Source: CALBJU01 sp965247125
GTDB lineage: Bacteria; Bacteroidota; Rhodothermia; Rhodothermales; UBA10348
Direction: 5' to 3'
Assembly: GCA_965247125.1 (NCBI GenBank)
Contig: CBDFGO010000003.1
Coordinates: 1,674,001-1,738,000 of the forward strand
Length of the DNA: 64,000 nt
This document shows, piece by piece, positions 26,319 to 34,558 of this stretch. The notes under the pieces were generated by a model. The model was not told the origin of the DNA. It did no database searches and saw only the letters and a program-made list of their open reading frames with translations. Positions within the stretch are counted from its first letter, which is position 1. Each line of letters starts with the position of its first letter. Both the position numbers and the translations under genes were made by a program.

Positions 26319-27204
26319 CCAACCCTCATCGACCCACCGTTGTGGCTACGTCGCTCTTATTGGAAAACCAAACGTAGGAAAGAGCACGCTTCTGAACTCA
26401 CTGATGGGCATGAAGCTGTCCATTGTTACCCGTAAACCGCAGACCACCCGGCAACGGGTACTTGGAATTCTTTCGGACGAGGACTATCAGATCATTCTGC
26501 TGGACACTCCCGGGATCATCCAACCACGGTACGGACTCCAGGAAGCCATGATGAAAGAGGTGAGGACATCTACCTCCGATGCAGATTTGCTCGTATTCAT
26601 GGCCGACGCTACCATAGACAAAATCGATGACCTCTCCTTGAAATTTGTTGGGGACAAACCGGCTATTCTTGTTCTCAACAAGATCGACAAGATTCATCAG
26701 GACAAGGTGCTGCCGCTGGTAAGCAGTTACCTCGAGACACATCAATTCGATGAAGTCATCCCCCTGTCTGCGCTCAAGGGTAAAAATATTGACATCTTGC
26801 TGAAATCCATCGTGGAACGACTTCCATTTGGACCCGGCTTTTACCCCAAGGAGATGATCAGCGAGCAGCCGGAACGATTTTTCGTAGCTGAGATCATCCG
26901 CGAAAAGATATTCAAGCTTCTGAGACAGGAAGTCCCTTACTCAACACAGGTAAATGTGATTGAGTGGGAAGAGCGCAAGGATGAAAAGGACTTGATCCAC
27001 GCCGATATTGTTGTGGAGAGAGATTCCCAGAAGGGCATCTTGATCGGAAAGGGAGGCATTGTCCTGAAAAAAATTGGCACATTTGCCCGCGAGGACATCG
27101 AAGAATTCATTGGACGGGGAGTTTTTCTAAAGCTCCACGTCAAGGTTCGAAGCGACTGGCGAAATTCTGACGCCCATCTCCGCTCATTCGGATATTCGCT
27201 CTAG
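26308..27204 (+). CDS. era: GTPase Era
   Basis: Essential GTPase that binds the 3' end of 16S rRNA and aids 30S assembly. G1 GKPNVGKST (about 19-27), G2 RKPQTTRQRV, G3 DTPG, G4 NKID and G5 SALKG are present, followed by the C-terminal KH domain with ILIGKGGIVLKKIG. Length 298 is normal. It overlaps pdxJ by 11 bases and converges on pdxB, sharing the four-base CTAG in which both stop codons lie. Confidence 0.97.
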   Translation: MPNSQPSSTHRCGYVALIGKPNVGKSTLLNSLMGMKLSIVTRKPQTTRQRVLGILSDEDYQIILLDTPGIIQPRYGLQEAMMKEVRTSTSDADLLVFMADATIDKIDDLSLKFVGDKPAILVLNKIDKIHQDKVLPLVSSYLETHQFDEVIPLSALKGKNIDILLKSIVERLPFGPGFYPKEMISEQPERFFVAEIIREKIFKLLRQEVPYSTQVNVIEWEERKDEKDLIHADIVVERDSQKGILIGKGGIVLKKIGTFAREDIEEFIGRGVFLKLHVKVRSDWRNSDAHLRSFGYSL

Positions 27205-28352
27205 CCAGGGGCCTGCAGCCCGAGTGCGATTAAGAGATCAGGTGCGGAACTGATCCTCGCGTCTGTGCTTGTAGCCGGCGCGGTGTAAGCCGAGAAACTG
27301 TATCTCTCTGGATACTCAGCCCTGTAGGTATGGAACGCCATCGCTCGACCCAAAGCGCGTGCCATCGCTGCGCGGAATCGTTGGTCGTCTCCGCGGATAT
27401 CCACCATCTGGCGGATGACCGAATCCAAATGATTGACCTCCGAGGTCGCCCACGGGGATCCGGTGATCGTGCGTACGATTTGGTCACCTACGGATTCAGC
27501 AGAATTCCCGGATGCACCAAAAAAACGAGACGCTGCCTCCCGGATCATCATGACTCCCTGTCTCTTGGCGTCGATGGAGTATCCCGCGATATGGCCCGTC
27601 GCCACATCAGCCACTTCGATCAATTGGGAGTTGGGAAGGGGCTCGTTGTCCCACACGTCGATGACCAGTCCTGAAAGCCGCCCCTGGCGCCGGGCCTGCG
27701 TGAGACTTCCTTCGTCGCAAACCCCACCCCGCGCGGTTTGAACGAGCCACGTGCCCTCGCGCAGTAATTCAATCTGTTCGTGCGAAATCAGACCTCGTGT
27801 TGCATGCCGGCCGACATCCATCAGTGGTGTGTGGATGGACACGATGTCACACCGCCCGAGCAACTCTGGTAGTGGTGTGAACAGCGTGCCCCCTTCCTTT
27901 TCTTCGCGTGGTGGATCATTGAGGAATACCGTCATTCCGAGGGCCGCGCACCGAGCCGCGAGTCGACCGCCCACGTTTCCACAACCCACTATCCCGATAC
28001 TCTTTTCGAGAAGATGCTCGCCTGATCTTGAAGACAACAGGGCGAGGGCCGCCAGCACGTATTCAACCACCGAATCGGCATTTGCGCCAGGTGCGTTGGC
28101 GAACTGGATGCCCGCACCGGAAAGATATTCGGTATCAATGTGATCCGTACCTGCCGTAGCGGAGCCAACAAAGCGAATATTGCTCCCATTCAGCAGCTTT
28201 TTGTCAATGCGGGTGATGCTTCTGACAATCAACATATCGGCGTTTTTTACCGATTCTGGCCCTATATCGTGAGCTGTAACAGCATGCACCTCACCCATTT
28301 GGGAAAAAATGTCCAAAGCGAATGGAATGTGCGCATCGAGGACGATTTGCAT
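27201..28352 (-). CDS. pdxB: Erythronate-4-phosphate dehydrogenase
   Basis: Oxidises 4-phosphoerythronate in DXP-dependent PLP synthesis. A D-2-hydroxyacid dehydrogenase fold: NAD-binding GIVGCGNVGGRLA, the RSITRID and FVGSATAGTDHID motifs typical of PdxB, HTPLMDVG, and a C-terminal PdxB dimerisation domain. The frame opens at an ATG at 28382, but the family start is MQIVLDAHIPFA, so I choose the ATG at 28352 (383 residues). Converges with era at a shared CTAG. With pdxJ two steps of one pathway flank era. Confidence 0.9.
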   Translation of the reverse strand: MQIVLDAHIPFALDIFSQMGEVHAVTAHDIGPESVKNADMLIVRSITRIDKKLLNGSNIRFVGSATAGTDHIDTEYLSGAGIQFANAPGANADSVVEYVLAALALLSSRSGEHLLEKSIGIVGCGNVGGRLAARCAALGMTVFLNDPPREEKEGGTLFTPLPELLGRCDIVSIHTPLMDVGRHATRGLISHEQIELLREGTWLVQTARGGVCDEGSLTQARRQGRLSGLVIDVWDNEPLPNSQLIEVADVATGHIAGYSIDAKRQGVMMIREAASRFFGASGNSAESVGDQIVRTITGSPWATSEVNHLDSVIRQMVDIRGDDQRFRAAMARALGRAMAFHTYRAEYPERYSFSAYTAPATSTDARISSAPDLLIALGLQAPG

Positions 28353-28761
28353 GCCTAATTCTTCAATGGTTACAAAAGCCATCCGAGTGGTCTGAAATTC
28401 GCACCGGATCGATGGGTTTCCGCCATTTCACAGGTGTATTTACACTATGTGAAGGATGAGAACCCTCATTCAAGTTAGATGCGGCACGAAGCTTGTTTCA
28501 ACACCGCAAGAACAGGTAGTGAATCGGCCGTGAAGGATCCTTGAACGCAAGGTGAATTCAATAGGTTTTCGCTGTAAGATGCTGTTTTTACTCGATTTAT
28601 AAAACATACTTTTCTCGAAACTCGCGACCATCACTCTCGTAGTGAGCGCCTTTTGATCGAGATACTATCTGATCACACATGGACCCAGGTGAATGCACCC
28701 TTCAAAAAATTGTGCTGAAGCCCGTTCGTGAAACTGAATCCCTAACAGACCGCCCTCAGCT
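28353..28761. other. Divergent intergenic region between pdxB and the SleB-like gene
   Basis: About 400 bases with no coding sequence seen. It contains an imperfect inverted repeat at 28427-28453 and an AT-rich segment at about 28585-28620. It should hold promoters for both flanking genes. Confidence 0.4.
28427..28453. promoter_or_regulatory. Imperfect inverted repeat, possible operator
   Basis: Arms TTCACAGGTGTA and TACACTATGTGAA are complementary with one indel around a 1-2 base centre. It lies 75 bases upstream of pdxB and about 310 upstream of the SleB-like gene. The short loop and lack of a T-tract make a protein-binding site more likely than a terminator. Confidence 0.35.
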
Positions 28762-29421
28762 ATGAAGTTCAAGCTTTTTACGTCTCCGGCCTTTTTGGCC
28801 GTCGTAGTTAGCTTTTCTGGTGTACTCGCATTTCGGTTCGAGTCCCCCAGTACACTCTCACCCGTTCCCACGGATGAGGTAATCGCGGCGCATGGTGATG
28901 CCCGCCTTGGCCCAAAATTGACCCCTCTTGAAGCAGCGCTAAAGAATCCAAGGTATTTCAAGCCTCTACCGCCTGAGCAAATTGATGCCGAAACGCTGTG
29001 GTTGGCACGTGTGATTTTCTCGGAAACGAAGAGAGCCAATGAGCAGGCTCTTGTTGCCTGGGTTGTCCGCAACCGCGTTGACACTCGTTACCGCGGAAAG
29101 CAAACGTATCAAAGTGTCATCCTTGATCCTTATCAGTTCAGCGCATTTCGCCCGGGTGCACAAGATGGTGTGTATTACACAGGCCTAAGTCTCCACTCGA
29201 AGGTGCCTGGATGGCAGACCGCGCTCAAAATCGCGCATGCTGTTCGGACTACTGATAGTGAGAACAGACCATTCTCGGACCAGACACGCCACTTTTATAG
29301 CCAGCGTTCTATGGGTGGAAGGTCTGTACCCGCGTGGGCAATGGGATTAGACCCAGTCGAAATCGGCTATGACATGCAAGTTGACGAACGTCGTTTCCGT
29401 TTCTTCGAGGATATTTCCTAG
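28762..29421 (+). CDS. SleB-like cell wall hydrolase
   Basis: A 219-residue exported or membrane-anchored protein with an N-terminal hydrophobic segment (about 8-24) and a C-terminal Hydrolase_2/SleB domain (about 78-219). The presumed catalytic glutamate is Glu88 in ARVIFSETKRANEQALVAW; further family features are VVRNRVDTRY, DPYQFSAF and DQTRHFYS. In spore formers SleB is a lytic transglycosylase; in Gram-negative bacteria without spores such domains remodel peptidoglycan. Followed by a strong terminator. Confidence 0.82.
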   Translation: MKFKLFTSPAFLAVVVSFSGVLAFRFESPSTLSPVPTDEVIAAHGDARLGPKLTPLEAALKNPRYFKPLPPEQIDAETLWLARVIFSETKRANEQALVAWVVRNRVDTRYRGKQTYQSVILDPYQFSAFRPGAQDGVYYTGLSLHSKVPGWQTALKIAHAVRTTDSENRPFSDQTRHFYSQRSMGGRSVPAWAMGLDPVEIGYDMQVDERRFRFFEDIS

Positions 29422-29446
29422 GAAACGCAGACGTCACCTGAATTCG

Positions 29447-29480
29447 AAAGGGCGGTGCGCAAAGCGCACCGCCCTTTTCT
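29447..29480 (+). terminator. Intrinsic terminator after the SleB-like gene
   Basis: Perfect 14-base stem (29447-29460 with 29464-29477), AAA loop, then TTTTCTTG. It ends transcription 25 bases after the stop codon and argues that the next gene starts downstream of it. Confidence 0.9.
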
Positions 29481-29613
29481 TGTTTTGATTCGGCCCAGGT
29501 GCAGAAGAACACCCTGTACCTCACGACGATTCAACATCAGGAAATGTCGAATCTCTATCTTTCCCTCCCTAGTAGTCACGCGGACTAAAGCAGCGCCTGT
29601 GTTGGTAATACGG

Positions 29614-30525
29614 ATGTCGGTCTTACGGAAATTATTTTACAGCGAAGTTGGAAACCGAATCGCTCGCACGGTCGCTACACCGTTTAAAAATATTACCCCC
29701 GTAAGCCTGCAATTCCCCGTATCCGGAACCATCAGGGTCAAGATTCCCGGGGGTGCATCGCTTCGACTCACGGTGAATCCAACCTGCTATCTTGGGAAAG
29801 TACTTTTTTGGAGGGGCATTGCTGGATTTGAATCTGGGATGCACCATGTCTTCAAAGAACTAGTAACACGCGCAGATACCTTCCTTGATATTGGCGCCAA
29901 CATTGGATTCTTTTCACTTCTGGCAAACCAATACAATCCACGGATACGAATAATCAGTTTTGAACCGTTGCCGGCGGCATTCAAGTATCTGATCCTGAAC
30001 AGGGCCCTGAATGGGGCGCAGACTATTGAGGCTCACCCCCTTGCGCTGTCGAATGAGTCAAAGTCCACCAGCTTTTTTTTCTCCCTCAATCCCAAATTCC
30101 TTTTTGTGCGAGACCAGTTGACCAGCACAGGGAGTCTTGACAGGACGCAGGCGGACAGAACCCGTCTTCTGGAAGAAGTATCTGTCGAACAGATGTCTCT
30201 GGATAGTTTTTGTAAAGAAATTCCAATCGAGGGGATCGGCCTGATCAAGTTGGATACAGAGGCAACCGAACACCTCGTTCTCGATGGGGCCGCCTCAACT
30301 ATTCAGAACCATCGACCCTTCATACTATGCGAGGTTCTTCCCGGCAGAATCGAAGGTGAGATTCAATCACGTATCGAAGGCATGGACTATCTGGCCTTCA
30401 GCATCACTGATCTTGGACTCAAGCAAATCACTCACCTCAGCCACGAAAACGGGTCGACGAACGATCATCTATTCTGCCCTCGGGAAAAGCTCGACACCAT
30501 ACGGCACCTGATCTCAAAAGGATGA
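29614..30525 (+). CDS. FkbM-family methyltransferase
   Basis: SAM-dependent methyltransferase of the FkbM type, which O-methylates sugars or polyketides. The SAM loop is FLDIGANIGFFS, followed by ISFEPLPAAFKYL (acidic loop), and the family C-terminal motif GLIKLDTEATEHLVLDGA. The open frame reaches back to 29455 but would begin inside the preceding terminator, so the ATG at 29614 (303 residues) is preferred; a GTG at 29599 is also possible. No glycan-synthesis neighbours, so the acceptor is unknown. Ends before a convergent terminator shared with the RRM gene. Confidence 0.85.
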   Translation: MSVLRKLFYSEVGNRIARTVATPFKNITPVSLQFPVSGTIRVKIPGGASLRLTVNPTCYLGKVLFWRGIAGFESGMHHVFKELVTRADTFLDIGANIGFFSLLANQYNPRIRIISFEPLPAAFKYLILNRALNGAQTIEAHPLALSNESKSTSFFFSLNPKFLFVRDQLTSTGSLDRTQADRTRLLEEVSVEQMSLDSFCKEIPIEGIGLIKLDTEATEHLVLDGAASTIQNHRPFILCEVLPGRIEGEIQSRIEGMDYLAFSITDLGLKQITHLSHENGSTNDHLFCPREKLDTIRHLISKG

Positions 30526-30610
30526 CCTCTTCTGTAGGTTGACCGGGCCTCGAACCCCCGTCACCCGGGAGCCACTCAGCAATTTCTGAGCCTTCCAATC
30601 CGTACGAAAC

Positions 30611-30648
30611 AAAAAAAGGGCCTCGGTGCAAATGCACCGAGGCCCTTT
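30611..30648 (-). terminator. Intrinsic terminator of the RRM protein gene (also usable by the FkbM gene)
   Basis: GC-rich 13-base arms (30618-30630 and 30633-30645) with a two-base centre, extended by flanking A/T pairs; on the minus strand the stem is followed by seven T residues (A-tract 30611-30617). It lies between the convergent genes ending at 30525 (+) and 30667 (-). Confidence 0.9.
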
Positions 30649-30666
30649 ATATTCAGGCTTGCCGGT

Positions 30667-30996
30667 CTACCAGCGGTTGCGACCACCGCCGCCACCACCA
30701 TTGCCGCCGTAGCCGCCGCGTCCGCCGCCACCGCCACCGCGATTGCTGCGTTCTGGACGATCATTGGCTTCGTTGACTCGGATCTCGCGATCGCCAACTT
30801 CGGCTCCATTCAGGTTTTCGATGGCCTCATTGGCAGCATCGTCATCCATTTCTACAAAACCGAAGCCACGGGAACGTCCCGTGTCACGATCAGTGATTAC
30901 CTTTGCTGACTGTACGTCGCCGTACGCTGCAAAAAGTTTTTCGAGGTCCTGATCTTCAATTCCCCACGGCAAATTGCCGACAAAAATATTCTTCAT
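30667..30996 (-). CDS. RRM RNA-binding protein with glycine-rich tail
   Basis: A 109-residue single-RRM protein of the kind found in cyanobacteria and Bacteroidota, often cold-induced. RNP2 is IFVGNLPWG (4-12) and RNP1 is RGFGFVEMD (about 43-51). The C-terminal 25-30 residues are almost only glycine with arginine, asparagine and tyrosine (RGG-like), as in eukaryotic and cyanobacterial glycine-rich RNA-binding proteins. Alone in its transcription unit, with a strong terminator; a long leader would fit cold regulation but is not shown. Confidence 0.93.
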   Translation of the reverse strand: MKNIFVGNLPWGIEDQDLEKLFAAYGDVQSAKVITDRDTGRSRGFGFVEMDDDAANEAIENLNGAEVGDREIRVNEANDRPERSNRGGGGGGRGGYGGNGGGGGGRNRW

Positions 30997-31333
30997 AACG
31001 TCGTCGGAACTACTAGGTCCCGCTCTGCTGGTTAATACGATCTAAATCAACGGTCTCCACCTAACAAGTCACCACAGAAGTCAAAGAGATTACCGCTTAA
31101 CCAGGGCCGAAAAAAAGCTCTCGGATGAAGTGCGAAGATCCAGACGACGAAGAAGCCAGAGGCAGAAGTGCTGATATCGGTGCAATAATAGGGATCTCGT
31201 GGACAACTATTCATATCAAAGCGACGTCATTCCAAATATTCATCGGCTATTCCTCATTGGCTGACCTCGCATTTCCGCCTTGGAATGTCATTACCAGCCC
31301 TCTACAGGGCGGTATTGGCACGGATTCCAACGG
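30997..31333. other. Intergenic region upstream of the RRM gene
   Basis: About 337 bases between two minus-strand genes. No coding sequence recognised. It holds the RRM gene promoter and leader, and a pair of inverted 8-mers CATTCCAA (31228-31235) and TTGGAATG (31280-31287) too far apart to be an obvious hairpin. Confidence 0.4.
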
Positions 31334-31864
31334 CTACGTCGCGGGTAAAAACGTACTCTTTCGAAGAAGAGCAGCGGTTAGTAGGGATATCAACAGGCCC
31401 ACGGGAAAGATTTCGAGGAACGTCCAGGGGACACGGTACAGCGGACTAGCGTATTTCTCCGTCATGTCAGCCATTTCGGCCCGAAAAGAATCCATTTCTG
31501 CTGCACTGACCCCTTCTGCCTCCTTCGCCTCGATCAATGAAGTTGTGTATTGGTCCATGAAGGCGTAGTCGGTGACTGCCAGATTGATCTCCCAGACCAC
31601 GATATAGATGATGCTGGCGACCATGGTAATTCCGAGGCCTACCATGAAGGCGGTTTTAAATTTGATTACCCCGCCGAGTTCTTGATCCCGGTGTCTTTTG
31701 ACTCCAATAAATACGAGTGTGAGTGCGACGATCATGAACAGATAACCCATCCATACTGAGAAGTCGCCAGATTCAGAGCCACTCGCCATATTCATGCCGA
31801 TGAGCATGCTCGTGATCACGATGACGCCAGAGATGATACCGTAAGTGATGATGATTTTTTTCAT
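31334..31864 (-). CDS. DUF4199-family membrane protein
   Basis: A 176-residue integral membrane protein with hydrophobic segments at about 4-23, 37-56, 74-95 and 148-168. The start MKKIIITYGIISGVI, the KFKTAFMVGLGIT segment and the long periplasmic/cytoplasmic helix between segments 3 and 4 match the DUF4199 family of Bacteroidota, whose function is unknown. It is 112 bases downstream of a LuxR-type regulator on the same strand, a combination I regard as typical, though not proven functional. Confidence 0.75.
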   Translation of the reverse strand: MKKIIITYGIISGVIVITSMLIGMNMASGSESGDFSVWMGYLFMIVALTLVFIGVKRHRDQELGGVIKFKTAFMVGLGITMVASIIYIVVWEINLAVTDYAFMDQYTTSLIEAKEAEGVSAAEMDSFRAEMADMTEKYASPLYRVPWTFLEIFPVGLLISLLTAALLRKSTFLPAT

Positions 31865-31977
31865 GATGATGTTTGTTCTGGAAGAATTACAAATGACATC
31901 GCAAACCTATCACACCGGAATGGACGCGCGCCTCACCTGTAAGGGTGATTTGATCATAATCACCCATAGTTACTAGA

Positions 31978-32427
31978 TCAGGGGATCATATTCAAGGATC
32001 TCGCCTTCTGGATCGCCTGGGTCCGCCGCGATACCTCCAGTTTTTCGTAGAGGTGAGCAAGGTGAGTTTTTACGGTGTTTCCAGACACAAAAAGTGTTTC
32101 TGCAATCTCCTTATTGGATTGGCCCTGCGCTAGGAGTTCGAGCACATCGTATTCCCGATCACTGATTCCGAGGTATTTCAGCGCCTGCAGATTTTTTGTA
32201 AATCGCGAAGGCGCAGAGCCTCTGGTCAATCGGTTTCCGGCCCAAATCCCGATGGCGGAAAAAAACACGGCGATGAGCACCATGTAGATCTCCGTTGAAA
32301 ACACGCGAACGACATGCAGATATTCCATCCACTGGAGAAGAAATGCCGCTCCTGCAATCGCCAGACTATATATGATGATCGTTTTCTTCACCCCAGGAAA
32401 GTAAGGAATGAACCCATTTGCGCACAT
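31978..32427 (-). CDS. Membrane-anchored LuxR-type transcriptional regulator
   Basis: A short regulator with two N-terminal transmembrane helices (start of the protein to about residue 65) and a C-terminal LuxR/GerE helix-turn-helix with LGISDREYDVLELLAQG, SNKEIAETLFVSGNTVKTHL and YEKLEVSRRTQAI. It lacks a receiver domain, so any signal must come through the membrane part or a partner. The frame opens at a TTG (32466); I place the start at the ATG at 32427, while a GTG at 32391 is also possible. It is divergent from the NorC/NorB-like genes and upstream of the DUF4199 gene, so it may regulate either. Confidence 0.8.
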   Translation of the reverse strand: MCANGFIPYFPGVKKTIIIYSLAIAGAAFLLQWMEYLHVVRVFSTEIYMVLIAVFFSAIGIWAGNRLTRGSAPSRFTKNLQALKYLGISDREYDVLELLAQGQSNKEIAETLFVSGNTVKTHLAHLYEKLEVSRRTQAIQKARSLNMIP

Positions 32428-32534
32428 GCCATCAAACTTCTTTACTTTCGTCCGCGACAACGACAACCGATCGCAACGGCTTTCACCGCCCGGACCATCA
32501 CGTCAATTCTATTTTTTCATCTCTTCAACGTCAA

Positions 32535-32972
32535 ATGAGCGACCACGCGACGCCGGTTAAACAAAGGGTTCTTTTTACACTACTAGCGCTTTTTGCGGCG
32601 TACACGACGTTCATCTATACGACGGGGACGGATGTTGAAGTCGTTCCGCGGCCAATCTCGGAGATAGGCCGCGATGGAAAACTCCTCTATCAGAAGTACA
32701 ATTGCACGGCCTGTCATCAGTTTTACGGCATGGGCGGCTATCTCGGACCCGATCTGACAAACGTAATGTCCGCTCCTGGAAAAGGGGAGCTCTACGTGCG
32801 GGCACTGTTGAAGGTTGGAACCGACGTGATGCCCAACTACAACATGCCCGAAAGCGAAATTACCGCGCTTGTAGCCTATCTGGACTATGTGGACCAGACC
32901 GGCAATTTCCCGGAGCCAAATGCTCGAAGAACCTGGTATGGCTCGATCAAAATTACAGACGATTCTCCATGA
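32535..32972 (+). CDS. NorC-like membrane-anchored cytochrome c
   Basis: A 145-residue monohaem cytochrome c with one N-terminal transmembrane anchor (about 10-30). The haem-binding motif is CTACH, followed by QFYGMGGYLGPDLTNV and the axial methionine region VMPNYNMPESEI, an arrangement characteristic of NorC, the electron-donating subunit of cytochrome c nitric oxide reductase. The frame opens further upstream but the ATG at 32535 gives the normal NorC length. The NorB-like gene follows after 70 bases. No norD, norQ or norE is visible nearby. Confidence 0.85.
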   Translation: MSDHATPVKQRVLFTLLALFAAYTTFIYTTGTDVEVVPRPISEIGRDGKLLYQKYNCTACHQFYGMGGYLGPDLTNVMSAPGKGELYVRALLKVGTDVMPNYNMPESEITALVAYLDYVDQTGNFPEPNARRTWYGSIKITDDSP

Positions 32973-33042
32973 TCGCAACGCGTCAACTTTCCCGGGTGCA
33001 CGCTCTGGTGCCGGAATCTGAATCATCTCGCTCGGATACTAC

Positions 33043-34431
33043 ATGAAAAAGGATTTCGTCCCACACCTCTTTATCGGAATCGCACTCGTCTCATTTGTTG
33101 CAGCAATGGCGATAGGCTGCATTGCCGGAATACAGTATCTGTACCCCTCCTTTTTGAAAGACGAATTGGCATTCTATCAGATTCGCCCCCTGCATGTTAC
33201 GTTCGCGCTCTCCTGGATCGTTTTATCCATCTTTGGCGGCATCTACTACTATCTGCCACGAATTTGCGACACGAATCTGCATTCGAAAGGACTTTCCAGG
33301 ATTCACGCCTATCTGTTCATCGGAACGGGGCTTGCGATAATTGTGACCCTCGTGCTTGGAATTTTCGGCGGTCGAGAATACATGGCCTTCTCGCCCATTT
33401 TGTCCATTCCTGTTCTCGTGGGATGGGGGCTGTTTGGATTCAATTATTTTCGAACGCTGTACAAAAAGCTGGATAGATGGCCTGTATTTCTGTGGATGTG
33501 GGCGACGGGAATTGTCTTTTTCCTCTTCACGTTCACCGAAGCCCACTTGTGGCTCATTCCGTACTTCCGAAACAATCTTGTTCGAGATCTGACAGTCCAG
33601 TGGAAGTCATACGGCGCCATGGTGGGCTCGCTGAATATGCTCATTTACGGGACTGCTCTGTACCTGATGTACAGCATCACGAAAGATGAGAAGATGGCTT
33701 ATGGGTCGAAGGCATTCGCCCTCTATTTCCTGGGATTCACCAACCTCCTGTTCGGATGGGGTCATCACACCTACATCATTCCTGCGAGCCCGTGGGTAAG
33801 GACCGTTGCCTATGCCATCAGCATGACCGAACTCCTCATACTGGGAAACATCATCTGGCACTGGCGAAAAAAGGTCAGTTCAACGCTTAAGTATTCGGAG
33901 CTCCTTCCTGCGCGATTTCTCTTCTCGGCAGATCTCTGGGTGTTCCTGAATCTTGCCGTGGCCCTGTTTATTTCGGTCCCGGCGCTCAATGTGTTGACCC
34001 ACGGAACGCGGATCACAGTAGCCCACGCGATGGGCACGACGATCGGGATTAATTCCACAATCTTATTGGCATCGGTGTTTTACGTCCTGTCTCAAAAGTA
34101 CTCAGGGGTGCTCGAACGGCACCGTTCGATGATCAACAGGGGGTTTTATCTTTTCCACATCTCATTATTCGCGTTCCTCACATTTCTTGTTCTGAGCGGG
34201 ATGGAGAGAGGAGAATGGCTCAATCAGGAATCCTCCATCACGTTTCGTGCACTCCAGCTCTCGATTCGACCGTATCTGACCGGATTTTTGATCTCTGGAA
34301 TTGGTTTGGCTACGGGTGCTTTGATGTTCGTCGTGCCCGCCCTGAAATGCCTACACTGCTTTTTTACGGGCCGAAAGGAAGTCGAGAGCGATCTCTCGGA
34401 GTCAGACGAGCTCTATTGCGGGTCGATCTGA
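33043..34431 (+). CDS. NorB-like haem-copper oxidase family subunit with atypical metal site
   Basis: A 462-residue protein with about 12 transmembrane helices, the length and topology of NorB. Seen: RPLHVTF (His51, low-spin haem ligand), GWGHHTY (His241-His242, FeB ligands) and HGTRITVAHAM (His328, high-spin haem ligand). Aligning by eye with NorB from memory, the helix VI segment that should read HLWVEGVWE reads YGAMVGSLN (190-198), so one FeB histidine and both catalytic glutamates are missing, and the second low-spin haem histidine is Met330. It is therefore a NorB relative but may not reduce NO by the known mechanism. Paired with a NorC-like gene. The sequence around both changed sites was checked codon by codon. 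Confidence 0.75.
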   Translation: MKKDFVPHLFIGIALVSFVAAMAIGCIAGIQYLYPSFLKDELAFYQIRPLHVTFALSWIVLSIFGGIYYYLPRICDTNLHSKGLSRIHAYLFIGTGLAIIVTLVLGIFGGREYMAFSPILSIPVLVGWGLFGFNYFRTLYKKLDRWPVFLWMWATGIVFFLFTFTEAHLWLIPYFRNNLVRDLTVQWKSYGAMVGSLNMLIYGTALYLMYSITKDEKMAYGSKAFALYFLGFTNLLFGWGHHTYIIPASPWVRTVAYAISMTELLILGNIIWHWRKKVSSTLKYSELLPARFLFSADLWVFLNLAVALFISVPALNVLTHGTRITVAHAMGTTIGINSTILLASVFYVLSQKYSGVLERHRSMINRGFYLFHISLFAFLTFLVLSGMERGEWLNQESSITFRALQLSIRPYLTGFLISGIGLATGALMFVVPALKCLHCFFTGRKEVESDLSESDELYCGSI

Positions 34432-34558
34432 CCGAGAGGGAGACGGGCGCAGCTACGATAAATCCGATTACACCGGGCCAGCGCTCATCGATTGGCTTGA
34501 CAGAATGAAAGCAGCTTCATAAGGTGTGTGATCTCTGGATCTGCGCACGGACCACTTC

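Noticed and set aside
28597..28625. Possible Bacteroidota-type promoter near TACTTTTC upstream of the SleB-like gene
   Set aside because: No TTG element at the expected spacing was found, so it was not called.
30530..30600. tRNA-like segment on the minus strand with a GGGGGTTCGAGGCCC stretch
   Set aside because: The T-loop resemblance is not supported by a proper T-stem, acceptor stem or anticodon arm; it looks like two GC-rich hairpins next to a terminator.
31228..31287. Inverted 8-mers CATTCCAA/TTGGAATG upstream of the RRM gene
   Set aside because: The 44-base separation and short arms give no convincing hairpin or operator.
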